Part shown: positions 1 to 11,221 of the stretch, piece by piece
How positions within the stretch are numbered: position 1 is the stretch's first letter
How the letters are laid out: the number at the start of each line of letters is the position of its first letter
Assembly (NCBI GenBank): GCA_002633005.1
Contig: NMRA01000296.1
Span: forward strand, 62,001 to 126,000
Reading direction: 5' to 3'
DNA length: 64,000 nucleotides
Origin: Phoronis australis
Lineage: Eukaryota > Phoronida > Phoronidae
Position numbers and translations under genes: made by a program
Notes under the pieces: generated by a model
Seen by the model: only the letters and a program-made list of their open reading frames with translations
What the model was told of the DNA's origin: nothing
Databases searched by the model: none

Positions 1-673
1 AACTCATTTTGAAACCCATGCTCACTACCCAAAGAAAAGAAAAATACCTGCCTGCATTAATTTTTTAAAAAGCCCCACAAAAGCACGGAAACAAGGTTTT
101 AAACACCTGTTAGGCATGAGTGCTACCTCACACGTTTGCTCGTCTCAGGTGGATTTTTTTTGAAAAGTGAGCAGTTTACTGAAATACCTCACCACGACAA
201 CAATTTTCAAAACATCCAAAGATCAGAACCACATTTGTTATTTTGGCCTAGAATATCGTTGACTGAAGTAGAAGATAATATGTGCAATTGTTGGCTTGGG
301 TGGTAAATAACACACTTACTTGATAAGTTCTACACGTAACAGCAGAAGGTAAGACCTGTTAACTTCAAAAATACTGACACTATCCATTTACAGTATTGGC
401 AAATATCTCCCTCACCACCAGGTTGCGCAGTACACATCAAAAGTTATCAGACCTCTTGTGACAGGTCATACCCACAACTCGAATGGAGAATTCCGCTTAC
501 CCTCAGCCATCATGAAAACAAATTCTGCTTGAACTCAGCCGCCATAATGGGGATTTCCAAATAATTTTGTCCGATACTTTTTGGTGTGTACCGTAGAATG
601 TCTACTATTTCCCCTCTGTCATTTACAAGACACATTTCCTCAGAAAACGTCGCACAAGATTTGAATGTATTAC
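1..673 (-). other. Intronic sequence of gene 1 (3' side)
   Basis: Both strands were checked for the next TIR exon, which in gene 2 begins GSILEAMA; none was found. No repeat or other gene was recognised in this AT-rich stretch. Confidence 0.5.
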
Positions 674-796
674 CCATTTGTTCAACATCCATCCACACTT
701 TGTAGCCAGCCTCCTTCAGCTTGTCCTTGACCCATAACATCGTCTTCTGACTATCCCACTGATAACTAATCATCACGTGCTGCACGTTCTCATGAG
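674..796 (-). CDS. Gene 1 exon 3: N-terminal part of TIR domain
   Basis: Acceptor ttttgcag precedes CTCATGAG; donor is G|GTAATA. The exon adds SHENVQHVMISYQWD, with TIR strand A and box-1 region, then helix A and GYKVWMDVEQM. The frame runs open past the donor to 510, but that extension has no TIR-like sequence, and gene 2 splices at exactly the same point, so I read it as intron. I see no following exon between 1 and 673. Confidence 0.85.
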
Positions 797-3700
797 CTGC
801 AAAATAAACCACATGAGTTACAACGATCATTTCGTTTCATGTAGGATTGACGAAGCAGTGACGATAAGACGAGACGAGTTCAGTAAATTTTCTTCACATT
901 ACAACACAATATAGTGGAACAGTAAAATTTATATTTTAACAAAATTTTCAACACAAGCAAACAAGAACTAAAATTTTACTGATTAATAAAAATGTTATTT
1001 TTTATGGCTGTCATCAATAAACACACAATGAAAGTTTGAACATTTTTGGATTTTTGGCAATACACTGTCACAGTTTTGGTCATTATTTTTGTTTTAATTT
1101 GAGGAAACTTTAGCGTACTTTGTGTCTCAGGTGTACTACAACCGAACACACTGACAGTGAGTGACAATCTACTTTCATCTTTCACTCGAATCAATTTAAA
1201 GATTGCCTCAATACTATTTCATTACTACAAGTTTGTAAATTACCCCGATTACAAAATTTGTATTTAAAAGATCATGATATCAGAAAGCCAGGTATTCAAT
1301 TAAATCAGTTTTTGGCCACAATAAGATTAAAAACCGGACGATCGCCGCACAAATAAAAAAGTTCAAGTTCAATTCAATGTTTCGTCTTTTCATTAGACAT
1401 CATCAGGATCATATTTACAACAATTTAGGACAACAAGTGCCAACATACAGCTCAGGTAACATCCATAGAGTGAAGTGAGAGATACATAGAATATAGTCAG
1501 TAGCTGGTCATCACCATAGTTACAGGGTCACTGAGCTCTGCATGTTATTCAGAGAATCAGTGGCATGCTGGTTCTGAATGGCCAATGACTCTTTAATGTA
1601 CAGTAACTCATTAGGTTCTCAGCAGACAATACTAACATAGTTGGCTTGGTGATTGTAGCTAATACAATGCCTATATACGTTACTTTTCTCTGAGGTGTGA
1701 TGTTCTTTCAACCTGTCACAGAGGCGTCTCTGTGTGAGTCCTATATAGAATTCCTTACAGTTGTCACATTCAACCTTATACACAACATTGCTCTTGTTCA
1801 ATAAAGGGATGTGTGACTTCAGTTTACACAGCATATTGGAAAGTTTCCGAAGGGTTTGAAAACAACTATCAGTTCAACTGCTGGGTCTATGCAAATTTTG
1901 ATAGTGACGTAGCTATGATTTTCCAGTTATTGCGTGCCAATGGTTACCCTCTGAATTTTCTGAATAGCCGTAAAAGGCACTTTCTTTCAAAAATGAACGA
2001 GGCAGATAAGGTAGCTGTTATTGGACCCGAGAAAAAGAAAGTTATCTTTTCTCTTAGTTACACTGGGTCAAGTAGTATAAAATTGAAACGTCAATTATCT
2101 CGCCTTACTCATTGCATAGACCCACTGACTATACTCTATGTATCTCTCACTTCACTCTATGGATGTTACCTGAGCTGTATGTTGGCACTTGTTGTCCTAA
2201 ATTGTTGTGAATATGATCCTGATGATGTCTAATGAAAAGACGAAACATTGAATTGAACATGAACTTTTTTATTTGCGTGGCGATTGTCCGGTTTTTAACC
2301 AGGTATTCAAGACAGATGGGAGGAGTTTGGACACCACCTGGACATCTACAACTTGTCTCGTACTTTCAAGCTTCGTTGGCGCTCTTCCCCATAACAACAC
2401 TCAACCTGCGCACATATCAGAGTTAGGATGTGTGGCGATTTCATCCACAGCCCTATCATTCTTCAATGCAGTGTGGGACGGTTGACATAAACAACAACAT
2501 GGTGACATGTAAACAATATGGTGGATAACAACACCTGTCACATGCGTGAAAACATGGGTCAACTATAACATGGTAATTGGTGCAAGTACAACAAAGCCAC
2601 CACCATAGAAATACAAAAAAATGAAAAGTCAGTCTAAAAATGCAGTGAATAAAGGCAACTAGAACAGCAAACCTTTTGCGTGAATGATTCTTGACACTAG
2701 TGCCATCTCATCACGCTCAAGTTAAATCTCACCGCCCAGATGCAAATTATAAATCAGATTACACATCCACAAATTATCCATAGGGTCACCGCATGTTTAC
2801 CAGCCAACAATGTCACACAATGCATTTAAAGATAAACAGCAGTGACATCGGATATATCAAATCCCCCAAAGACCAGTGGCTACTGATTTTTTTGTTCGAA
2901 AATCACCAGCATACACTGACTCTCGTACTTACATGCACTTTCCACAACGTCCTTAGTCGTCTCCTGTTCTCCCAGTACCCACAATGCACCTTTTGCCGCT
3001 GCCTGGATTTTATCATTGGAATCACCAAGCAGCTCCTTTAGACCTACAAGGCAAATAAAGCATACCCAAAATTCATAATGAAAATCTCAAGTGGTAACAT
3101 TTTCAATTATTGTCCATAGTAGTGTTGAAAATAACTACAACAAGGAAATTCATAGTAAAACACAACAAGTTACTTGGATATGAAGCATCTTCAAGTAAGT
3201 ATAGGTGAAACATTGAGTGCTCTGATAAGAAGTCAATTGAACAACAACCTTCAAGAGAATACAAACAGTTACCATAGCTGTGAGTTAAAAGAGGTCCGAG
3301 TAGCATTCTCTGAATAATAAGCCAGCTGTTCTTTTATTGTCAATGATTCTTTGACGAACAGTAAACGTTTTCTCAATAAAGAAAAATGTCAGGGCTGTTC
3401 CAGTAAAATCCGTGTGGGAGGGGGGGACGGCAGTAGAAATAAAAATTCATGGGTGGTGGTCTTCAGAAAAAAACTCAAATTATGGGTGGTTGTTCCTGTA
3501 AGAAGTGATGCATTAAAAATGGGTGGTATTTTTTGATCTATTAACGTTGACAGGTTGGTTAATTCAGCCAACACATCTCCAAAGAAATCAAAACTCAAAA
3601 AATGCGATTGGCATATATCCCAACTTATCCCAATACAAAAAAGCCCATATTGCCAGTGAACAGAGTGCAATATGTTCACTAAGCCATTAATCAAGTCATG

Positions 3701-6341
3701 GGCAACTTGATTTGAGCCAAGTGCTTGTCTGCAGTCCTATTGAATTGAAAAGTTATGCAACACTAAACTGGTGTTAACACATATAAGAAAATTGATGATT
3801 TTTAAATAAAAAGTATGAGGAGTAAGATAAACAAGTTCCAATATTCACTTGACATAGAAGTATAAAAGAGTTTGTGGAGACAGTTTGAGATTCATAGATC
3901 CTTATAATTGAAAAAATGTTCATTGAAATTATAGACACATGGTGAACAGAGACACCTGGTGGCTGCCAAAAGTATTGTTCACAGGCTACTTTAATTTTTG
4001 ACAATATTGGACAAGACAACTAGTTCTTGTCTGTCAATCATCTAAGTTCTTAACAGGTCCTCCTGGAGGCAATTTTTTGCAAGTGTTGGATTTTATATTT
4101 TAACCTATTAAAAATAATTAAAAAATTATGGGTCATGGGTTGGAGAAATAAATGAAAAATATGGGCGGTGGGTACGAAATAAAAGTGCCTTCCCCCCCTC
4201 CCATACAGATTTTGCTGGAACAGCCGAACAGTAAACGTTTTCTCAATAAAGAAAAATGTCATGTTTTACAATGAATTTCATCATTATTGTGCTCACATTT
4301 AAATTCTTAGCATAATCAAAATATTCGTCACAGGCTCCAGTTGCAACGGTACGATAATAGCACTTCATCACATTTGTTTTAGGCCAGAAGAGAAGCATGA
4401 ACATTTAGATTGCTCTGGTGTTCAGATCTCAGACATGGATAATGCCACCCTCAGGCTCCTCATAAAGGAGGCTATACATATACGGTTGAACCATGCTGAG
4501 CACTATCTCAACAGAAGAAACATTGGTTCATTTGAGCACCAACTATTTTGATTTCTGGTCTCTCCCCCTCAAAATGCATTTTGACATGTACCTGTACAGT
4601 CTGTTCTCTACCCGTGTTGCCTGTTTGAGTATGTGAACTGTTTCTATGAGAATGGTTTAAAGAAATAAATGGAAACGTGGGATAAACATATGTCGCAAAC
4701 ACTTCATGATTGAAGAGTTTCTCAAAGGATTAGTTCACATTCTTTCTGTAATTCACAGCGGGATCTAAAGTGACAGTTTGAAGCACCGTGCAAGCACAAA
4801 TCAACAGCCAAAACGAACAACTTAGATCTTTCCTTCGAAACAATGTCCGTGAATGAAAAAAGAAACTTTTACCCACCGTCTATGCACCCTGGTTCATCTC
4901 GTATCAGCTGTTTGTTTTCTGGTGAGAATGAAAGAGTCCACAGACCTCTGGCAGCCAGTAACCTTTCATCCTCCGAGCCTTTTAAGCATCTCACATACAA
5001 CGGCAGGGCACCACTCTTAACTATTGTGACTTTGTTGGCGTCATTGATCGCGATCTTGTTCAAGCCAAGCAACACTTCATTGACCGCAAAACCATACCTG
5101 CCAGTGAAGTGGGATTTAAAACTCAGCGCACTTTCCAAGATGGACACGATAAATTTAATGTTCATATCAGATGCGTTGACCATGTCATTTTCTTCCTCTG
5201 TAATAATGTGCGACAATGTCATCACTGCCTTAGTTTTCACCATCAGAAACTTTGAGCGGAGAAATATCTGCAGGACGTCCACTGCACCTGCTTCTCGCAT
5301 GACATCACGAACGTCCAGCCTTGTACAGATGTTGAACAGGATTCCCAAAAGGCCTTTGACAACATACGTCTTGTTCTTTGAACCTTTCAACACCTCAGGT
5401 GCAAATACCTCACTGCGCAGCAAAGCCATGTGCCGAGACATAACGCCAGAGTCGATGACACGCTGGCATATCTCAGAACAAGCATCGGTTGTGTTCCAAA
5501 CAACAAGCATGGCTTTTTGGAAGTTTAACTGCACAGTTAGTCGTCCTTCGGCTTCCTCTTCATAGTATTTCCCATCCTCGACAATTTTAAGCATCTTGGC
5601 ATAGACGTCATCAATGTAGCCTTCGTTTAACACAGTAAGTGCGTTTCGAAGACGCATCTCTCTGTTGCGACCTTTGTTGTATTTGTATAAAACAGCCAAG
5701 TGTTCCCTTATTGTCTTGTCAGTATAATCTGCATTCTCTTCCTTGAGGGCACCAATAGCCTGCTTTATATATTCAGTGTGTTTACTTACATTATCGTCTT
5801 CACTGTCACCATCTTCAGTGTCACTTCCATTCTCCTTATCACCTGAGATTGGTGATTGAGGAGGCTTTGGTTCATCAGAGGAGGGTTGATCTGTTGTATT
5901 CAAATTCTCAACAGCAACATCTAGTGGTTGAGGTGAAGCCTGGGAAGATGTGTTGGTCTCAGCTATGCCCACAAAGTTTGGTTTGCTTACTTTCACTTCA
6001 GCTGACGAGATCAGAGCATGTGATGTGACTGGCATAGATGCTTCAGGATTATGCAACTCACTCTCGCCATTTTTTGCTATGGCCGAAGGCGATGGGTCCT
6101 GCAACCCAACAAAATCCGAAGCCCCAACACTGCTCAACTCAATCAAGGGTTTAATGTCCAAGCTGATTGTGTGTTCACTTCGTTTCCTAGTTGGTGGTAG
6201 TGGTGATGTCCTGCCACCGAGAGGTAATTGGTGAGATGGAAGCGAGGATGCGCTAATAGGAGGCAGTTTCTTCTCAGTCTGTTCTGTTTCCACTCTTCTC
6301 CTCCCTGAGCCAGGACGGTCTTTAGATGGTGCACTCAACAT
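674..6341 (-). CDS. ARM-TIR protein, gene 1 (three exons visible, 3' part outside window)
   Basis: Exons on the minus strand: 6341-4877 (ATG to donor G|GTGGGT), 3043-2933 and 796-674. Phases match at both junctions (phase 1 each), giving about 566 residues before the left edge. Residues 1-190 are Pro/Ser/acidic and probably disordered; from about 190 to 525 the chain is helical and armadillo-like (for example VVKGLLGILFNICTRLDV and GALPLYVRCLKG), ending in a last repeat in exon 2 (KGALWVLGEQ). Exon 3 opens a TIR domain (HVMISYQWD, then GYKVWMDVEQM). The rest of the TIR, with the likely catalytic glutamate, and any SAM domain lie beyond base 1. The ATG is the first after an in-frame TAA five codons upstream. 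The family resembles SARM1-like ARM/TIR proteins; inferred role is regulated NAD cleavage or innate immune signalling. It is a diverged paralog of the gene starting at 15530. Confidence 0.85.
1327..1862 (-). mobile_element. Penelope-like element relic, GIY-YIG endonuclease end (minus copy)
   Basis: Reading minus from about 1862, the frame gives KLKSHIPLLNKSNVVYKVEC, then a GIY-YIG core (FYIGLTQRRL...RLKEHH), typical of the C-terminal endonuclease of Penelope-like retroelements. An in-frame TGA at 1619-1621 interrupts it; beyond the stop the same frame continues with the conserved tail ELLYIKESLAI, so the copy is a pseudogene. Its 3' end (1327-1502) is an inverted copy of 2124-2298. It lies in intron 2 of gene 1. 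No reverse transcriptase region is attached on this strand. Confidence 0.8.
1840..2298 (+). mobile_element. Penelope-like element relic, reverse transcriptase tail (plus copy)
   Basis: The plus frame (open to the stop ending at 2232) contains LLRANGYPLNFLNSRKRHF and SLSYTGSSSIKLKRQLSRL, which match the stretch that follows the RT palm in Penelope-like elements (NGYP...; LPY.G.SS.K..R.L). It then jumps straight to the 3' tail (2124-2298), so the GIY-YIG domain is deleted. It faces away from the minus copy, and the two 175-base tails form a large inverted repeat. Confidence 0.7.
2299..2932. other. Remainder of gene 1 intron 2
   Basis: No coding sequence or recognisable element was found between the retroelement tail and exon 2. 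The open frames here lack coding character. Confidence 0.4.
2933..3043 (-). CDS. Gene 1 exon 2: last armadillo repeat
   Basis: Acceptor ttgccttgtag and donor T|GTAAGT bound 111 bases. The translation (GLKELLGDSNDKIQAAAKG..., then ALWVLGEQETTKD) aligns residue for residue with exon 2 of gene 2. In gene 2 this repeat and the start of the TIR form a single exon, so an intron distinguishes the paralogs here. Confidence 0.9.
3355..4261. mobile_element. TIR element (3392-4224) flanked by 37-base direct repeats
   Basis: A 37-base sequence starting CGAACAGTAAACG occurs identically at 3355-3391 and 4225-4261. Between the copies sits a segment of about 833 bases with inverted ends: GGCTGTTCCAG...GTGGGAGGGGGG on the left and CCCCCCTCCCAT...CTGGAACAGCC on the right, matching over about 35-45 bases. 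It encodes no protein. The layout is that of a non-autonomous DNA transposon inside gene 1 intron 1, but 37 bases is far longer than usual target duplications. Confidence 0.75.
4262..4876. other. Rest of gene 1 intron 1
   Basis: AT-rich intronic DNA; no gene or repeat recognised. Confidence 0.4.
4877..6341 (-). CDS. Gene 1 exon 1: N-terminal disordered region and armadillo repeats
   Basis: A 1465-base exon with 488 complete codons. The start motif GSGRRRV followed by LPPIS is shared with gene 2. The middle is Pro/Ser/Glu-rich; from about residue 190 helical repeats follow (NALTVLNEGYIDDVY, AMLVVWNTTDACSEICQRV, GALPLYVRCLKG, GLWTLSF). The donor lies inside GAC G|GTGGGT, the same codon position as in gene 2. 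The plus-strand open frame over 4843-5565 is an antisense shadow. Confidence 0.9.
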
Positions 6342-6437
6342 TTTGTACTTACGTTATCACAATCCTTTGATCTGAACTCTCATTTCCTGAAAAAGAGACA
6401 ATGTACAATAACTGACCTCAAGGGAATTGGTCTTTTA

Positions 6438-6515
6438 CAGGGATCTAGCATTTGGGAACCAGTTTTCGCACCCAATGATGGACATCAAACTGGTTCTCAA
6501 AATCCTGGATCCCTG
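6438..6515. repeat. Short inverted repeat (CAGGGATC ends)
   Basis: CAGGGATCTAGCATTTGGG...AACCAGTTTT on the left pairs with AAACTGGTTCTCAAAATCC...TGGATCCCTG on the right. The CAG...GATC.AG termini resemble the hAT-like ends seen near 11950, 40083 and 46432. No convincing target duplication was found. Confidence 0.5.
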
Positions 6516-7452
6516 TGCTTATTGCCGCCCTGAATAGTTTAACAAGGAAACATTGAAACCAAGAGTTTCCAAACAACCACTCTGGTTAAAAACTCTGGAT
6601 GAGGTGCAGTACGGTGTTCTTTTCTTGAGCAGTTCAGTTCACAAATGTATGCTTAGCAGCCCAATTTTCCGAAAACTGTCAATCTGGAACATACTAAAAA
6701 TGGCAAATTTTTCAACGTTCAGCTCCACGAAAAGAAAGATGATAGCTGAATTTAGAAACTGAAAGATTGTTCTTAAACATACGTGTTAACAACACATTTT
6801 GTAAGCCACAGGGCCGTCCCGGATTACACAGTGACACTCGTATCTCGCTTTGTTTACTGAACATCCATCAAGCACTTTTGTAGCCTTGTTATGAGTCATT
6901 GGAGTTCCTTACTCGTTCTTTGTGGTTGTATTCTTTTGATACAAACTTTTTTCAGCTGCATTACTCTATTCTTCCTTCCAATGCCAACGAAGTATTACAA
7001 CTGTGTTGTGGGCAGCAACTGTGATGAGTGAAAGTTGGATAAACTTACCAAATTGTAATGGATGTGTGACGCTTAGTTCTTACTCTTCCCGACATCGATC
7101 AAAAACAAGATAATGCAGAACGAGTGGATAAAGCAAGGTCATTGGGTTAATTTTAAACCAAAAACAATCTCTTTTCTTGAAGATACCTTGTCAATTCAAG
7201 TATTTATAAAGGGTTGGAATCAGGAATACTTCCACAGCCATACACCTCAATAGTTTTCATATGTCCTATGAAAATGTGCCCGATATTCATAAATGAGGCC
7301 AGTGGAAACAACGCGTTTTCTTACCTCCCGGACAAAAGAGAGTTCTATCGCTGTGTGATCCGGAAGAGTCGAATTTGGCATACCATTGTCATTGTCAGAC
7401 TCAGGTTGTTGAACTTGAGACTAAGATCTTGTTTTAGTGACAAAAACTGAAA

Positions 7453-7797
7453 GCGCTCCGTGGAGCGAACCTTGGCGAAATTATCCAAAAAGATGACGAT
7501 AAAGATGATGACGAAGATGACGAATATGACGACGATGGTGGCGAGGATGAACAATGGAGTAATAATAACATACACATGACGAACGTAGAAGTCCGAAATC
7601 AGTAAGAAAAAGTCTACAGTCTTGTGCGACACTTGGCGAAATTAACGGAAAAGACAACGACGGAGATGATGACGAAGATGATGACGATGATGACGAATAT
7701 GACAATGGTGGTGGCGATGATGAACAACATCACAACATTCATATGATGAACTTAGATTTCATAAATCAATAAGAAATAGGCTACAGTCTTGTTCAAT
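7453..7797. repeat. Two tandem ~170-base units with GAT/GAC triplets
   Basis: Units 7453-7623 and 7624-7797 share cttggcgaaatt, a GATGACGAAGATGACGAATATGAC core, a GGTGGCG...GATGAACAA block and the end ctacagtcttgt. One plus frame reads as an Asp/Glu-rich peptide, but each unit ends in a stop and nothing upstream supports a gene. Confidence 0.6.
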
Positions 7798-8770
7798 AGA
7801 AGATAAACCAACATCAATGTAGCAAGAGCGCTCAACAAAGGACCAGCGTTATCAGAAAATCTCAAATAACTCGAAAAGTAGACGTCCTAGCGAAAAATGA
7901 AAAACATCTTCTGAAAGCCGGTTCAAAATTCTATCTAATCTGATGGTATGGCTTAATTCCGTAAATTTTTCGAAAAAAAATGAAATTTTGCGTTTTTTTT
8001 GAAGAAATTCAAAGTCAAATAACTCGAAANAAAGAAAGGGTGTCGAAAATAAGAATTTATGTAGTAAGTATTTTCGGATACTGGAACCACATGGGCAGTT
8101 TGCAACAAGGACTTTAAATGGAAACAAAATGGCCGCCACAGCCGCTATTGTGGATCCGATTTTGACGAAAAACAATAGGCTTCCAGGACTTCCGGAACTA
8201 CGTGTTATGTGTAAATTTCGTGATGATCGGACGAAAACTGCGACCTGTATCGTGCGAACAAACAAAAAAAAACAAACTTAGTGGAAGAGCAACATACTTG
8301 GCAAAATTTATTTCGCCAAGTAATAAATGATCTGATGACAGATATCGCAAACACAACCAGTGTGTTAACTAATTCACAACTTACCAGGCTCTCATCTAGA
8401 TTCCATGGCATCTAAATGGACACCTCTACTCAAATTTAGACACCCTCCCTAGCCAGGATGTCCTGTTCAGCATTTGTATGCCATGTTCAGAATTTGGATG
8501 CCCCTGTAAGAAAATAAGCATTTTTCACTTTTAACTTTCCAAAAGCAGCTCTGGAAGCTCAATGACCTTGACATAATAAAAAAGTTTAGTTCAAACATGA
8601 TGTGGGATATACGAACTATTACAGACCTATGTCTCCACAGTAACATGACAGCAATTTGACTTGGGGTCATCAAAAATTCAGCTACACATCAGTCGTCGTA
8701 AATATCCTGAGCTGAGAAATCATGGAACCCAGATTTTGAACATTTTGAAATTCTGGATCAGTCGAGCAGC

Positions 8771-9062
8771 TTACCAACTAGGCAATGACCATCGCCTCTG
8801 TTGGCCCGACCAGAGGCGATTTTGGGAACTGAAATAGGGACTGCTCGAAGAAAAAGTTTGATAACGAGAGTATTTGTTCGAGTTGGAAGGAATTAAACAC
8901 ATCGACAACCTCCTAAGGTGTTACTCTATGTGCAAAAGGTATATGTTTTAGTCAGTGTGAAGCATAATTCGACGAAAAGCTTCCGGCGTACGGAGCGCCT
9001 ATAGGAGCTGCATCGCCTCCGGTCGGGCCAACAGAGGCGATGCTCATTGCCTACTTACCAAC
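8771..9062. mobile_element. hAT-type MITE, 276 bases, with 8-base target duplication
   Basis: The element at 8779-9054 has inverted ends of about 42 bases (TAGGCAATGACCATCGCCTC on the left; the right-end complement reads GTAGGCAATGAGCATCGCC). It is flanked by TTACCAAC at 8771-8778 and 9055-9062. An 8-base duplication is typical of the hAT superfamily. There is no coding capacity. Confidence 0.85.
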
Positions 9063-9115
9063 CAGCTATCTAACTGCGTACACATGACTAAACATTAAAA
9101 CAGAGCTAGTGAACG

Positions 9116-9690
9116 ATGTGGGTAAAATTTCATAAATTAAGCGAGCTCGCTTTTTCACCTTGTCACATCTGTGAGTGGTCCTCTCACAAAACTAACTGTA
9201 TCAAAATCCAGCAGGTACAACCATGCGAAAGTTACAACTCCAACATTCAAATGACACCAACCTTGTCTGTTGCAGCCATTTACATAAACGCAATCAAATG
9301 AATGTTATTTTGTTACATCACTCTCTCCTTTTTAGTAGTGTGGCAAAGAAAATTTAAACAAAGACATGACCTCAAAGCAGTATGCTCGTGACATACGCAC
9401 ATGGTATTTGCTCGAATCTTGGTTCAGATGGCAATGATAGCAATTTCTTCAAAGCAAAATTTCATCAAGATTTCCGTTTGCTGGTAGTGAAGAAGTACTG
9501 AAAGTGAGTTAGGAAAGAAGTGCAAAAACTGCTGGCAAGTTGTTGTGAACTGTACACAGCCTTGTAAAAAGGGACAGTGGAAACAGAGATTGACCAGCAG
9601 ACAGCGCTCACTTTTCTGCAGCTAAAAGCTGACGCATATGATTATGATCGCTTCACAAACTTAACTGCTGAATAACAGACAACCAAATTC
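9116..9690 (+). repeat. Diverged dispersed repeat, copy 1
   Basis: Shares an ordered series of blocks with 16970-17530, for example caccaaccttgtctgttgca then gccatttacataaac, tatgctcgtgacatacgcac, aaagcaaaattt and ctgcagctaaa. I judge identity near 70 percent by eye. It lies antisense and upstream of gene 1, whereas the second copy lies in sense in a gene 2 intron, so it is unlikely to derive from the gene duplication. Confidence 0.45.
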
Positions 9691-11221
9691 TTTTCGAGTC
9701 GCCGTCGGTATAGCTGTGTAAGTCGGTTTACTGTGTACTCGTCACGGACGAGCTCAATAAAACAACTTTGCTGCCAATCATAACAAAAAATTTCCCTCAT
9801 ATCTATAAGAAAATCGTTTCGTTAATGCGTAGTATCCAGTGCATCCAAGCAATCATTTACCTGTAATCAGTGCAGAGTTCCTTCTTAACTTTTAACGAGT
9901 CTCAGCAAACTAGGCATAGATTATAGACAACTATAGTCTATGGTTGCATACCAAACAGTAACACTTCCGGTAAGCTGTAGTGTTCGATTAAAAGAAAATG
10001 AGAAAGCACAACGTTTAAAATTTGTGGTGATGGAATTACCCAGTAAAAGAAAGACATATCTTAAACGATATATTTTTGAGATAGGCTTTGTGTGAAAGAA
10101 ACTTTTTTATTCACGAACATGCTATCTTTCGCAGCGCCCCCATGTGACATGAATAATGAGCGCTGCAAATAAAGCCACCTGGAATTTCTAAGAATATCCT
10201 AGATAATACCAGGGAAGGGCGCACACCAAAAATACTATAATTTCATCTCTTGGCCAACGTTGGTTATTATTATCGACCTTTTTTGCCACGTTCATGCAGG
10301 GGACTCAGCTTAGGCTTGTGCCGGCAACTAAAACGCCCTAGCTAAGCAAGAGTACTGGCATAAATTAGTTTCATCGTTGTGAACTTCCAGAAACGGAAAC
10401 TACTAAGTAATGACCCTCTTCCAGTATATCGAACCTGATTTTCACAAGCACTGCACTGGGAATCTAAATACTAAAAATACAATTAAATTACTAGTTTTAG
10501 TGCCCCCAAGCAATTGAAATAGCCCACCCCTCCGGGGTAAAACACCAGGGCCGGGTAGGCGTTTTGCCCTGAGTCTCACTGATTATCCGTCTGACAAGTT
10601 TATTTAATTTTCAAGAGATTTGCATGACGATGTAACACTGAGGATCGAGTTAAGAGTAATAGGCCTACAGTGTCAACTGTGTGAATGCTAGAGTATTAGA
10701 ATCGAATTATAGACCTATGGCTTTCATTGGTGAGCACAGAAGAAGGCGTCGTTGTATAAACATATTATTATTGCTATTGAAATAAAAGCTGGGAATGCTT
10801 TTTTATTACCATATGACGACGATGTTACTCTAGTTGGTGACTCTCATGTCGTGAACACATCCACTAAAACAAGAAACTGTAGGAACACCGCCTTTATCCA
10901 CCTTCACTCTTATCAGGCTTCTATTGTGAGTCAGCAAGCGTGAATAATTGGCTGATAAGCCACCTCTGGAACTACTTTTGGCTGAATGGATGAACAGGCC
11001 ATAAAATGATAATTAGCCAAGACCAGTTACTATAATGCAACAAAGAATATTGTCTTGCATCACCTAGCCTTGGTGGAAAGCTGTATACTGTATTGGCTCA
11101 AACAAACGCTTAGAAAAATTCATTTCACGGGGAGGGGACGCTTATTGTAGTGAGCCTACGGCAGTTGAAACCCGGTTTCCCAAACGGGTAAAATCGGAAG
11201 CTAGGATTCATCAAATTTACG

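Larger units (their letters stand above)
6342..8778. other. Intergenic region upstream of gene 1
   Basis: Contains an inverted repeat at 6438-6515, a duplicated acidic-triplet block at 7453-7797 and a single N at 8030. No protein-coding gene was recognised. Confidence 0.5.

Noticed and set aside
510-673. Extension of the gene 1 TIR frame past the exon 3 donor
   Set aside because: Gene 2 splices at the identical position and the extension lacks TIR sequence.
4843-5565. 240-codon plus-strand open frame
   Set aside because: It is antisense to the armadillo exon of gene 1, which has clear homology to gene 2; the plus frame has no domain.
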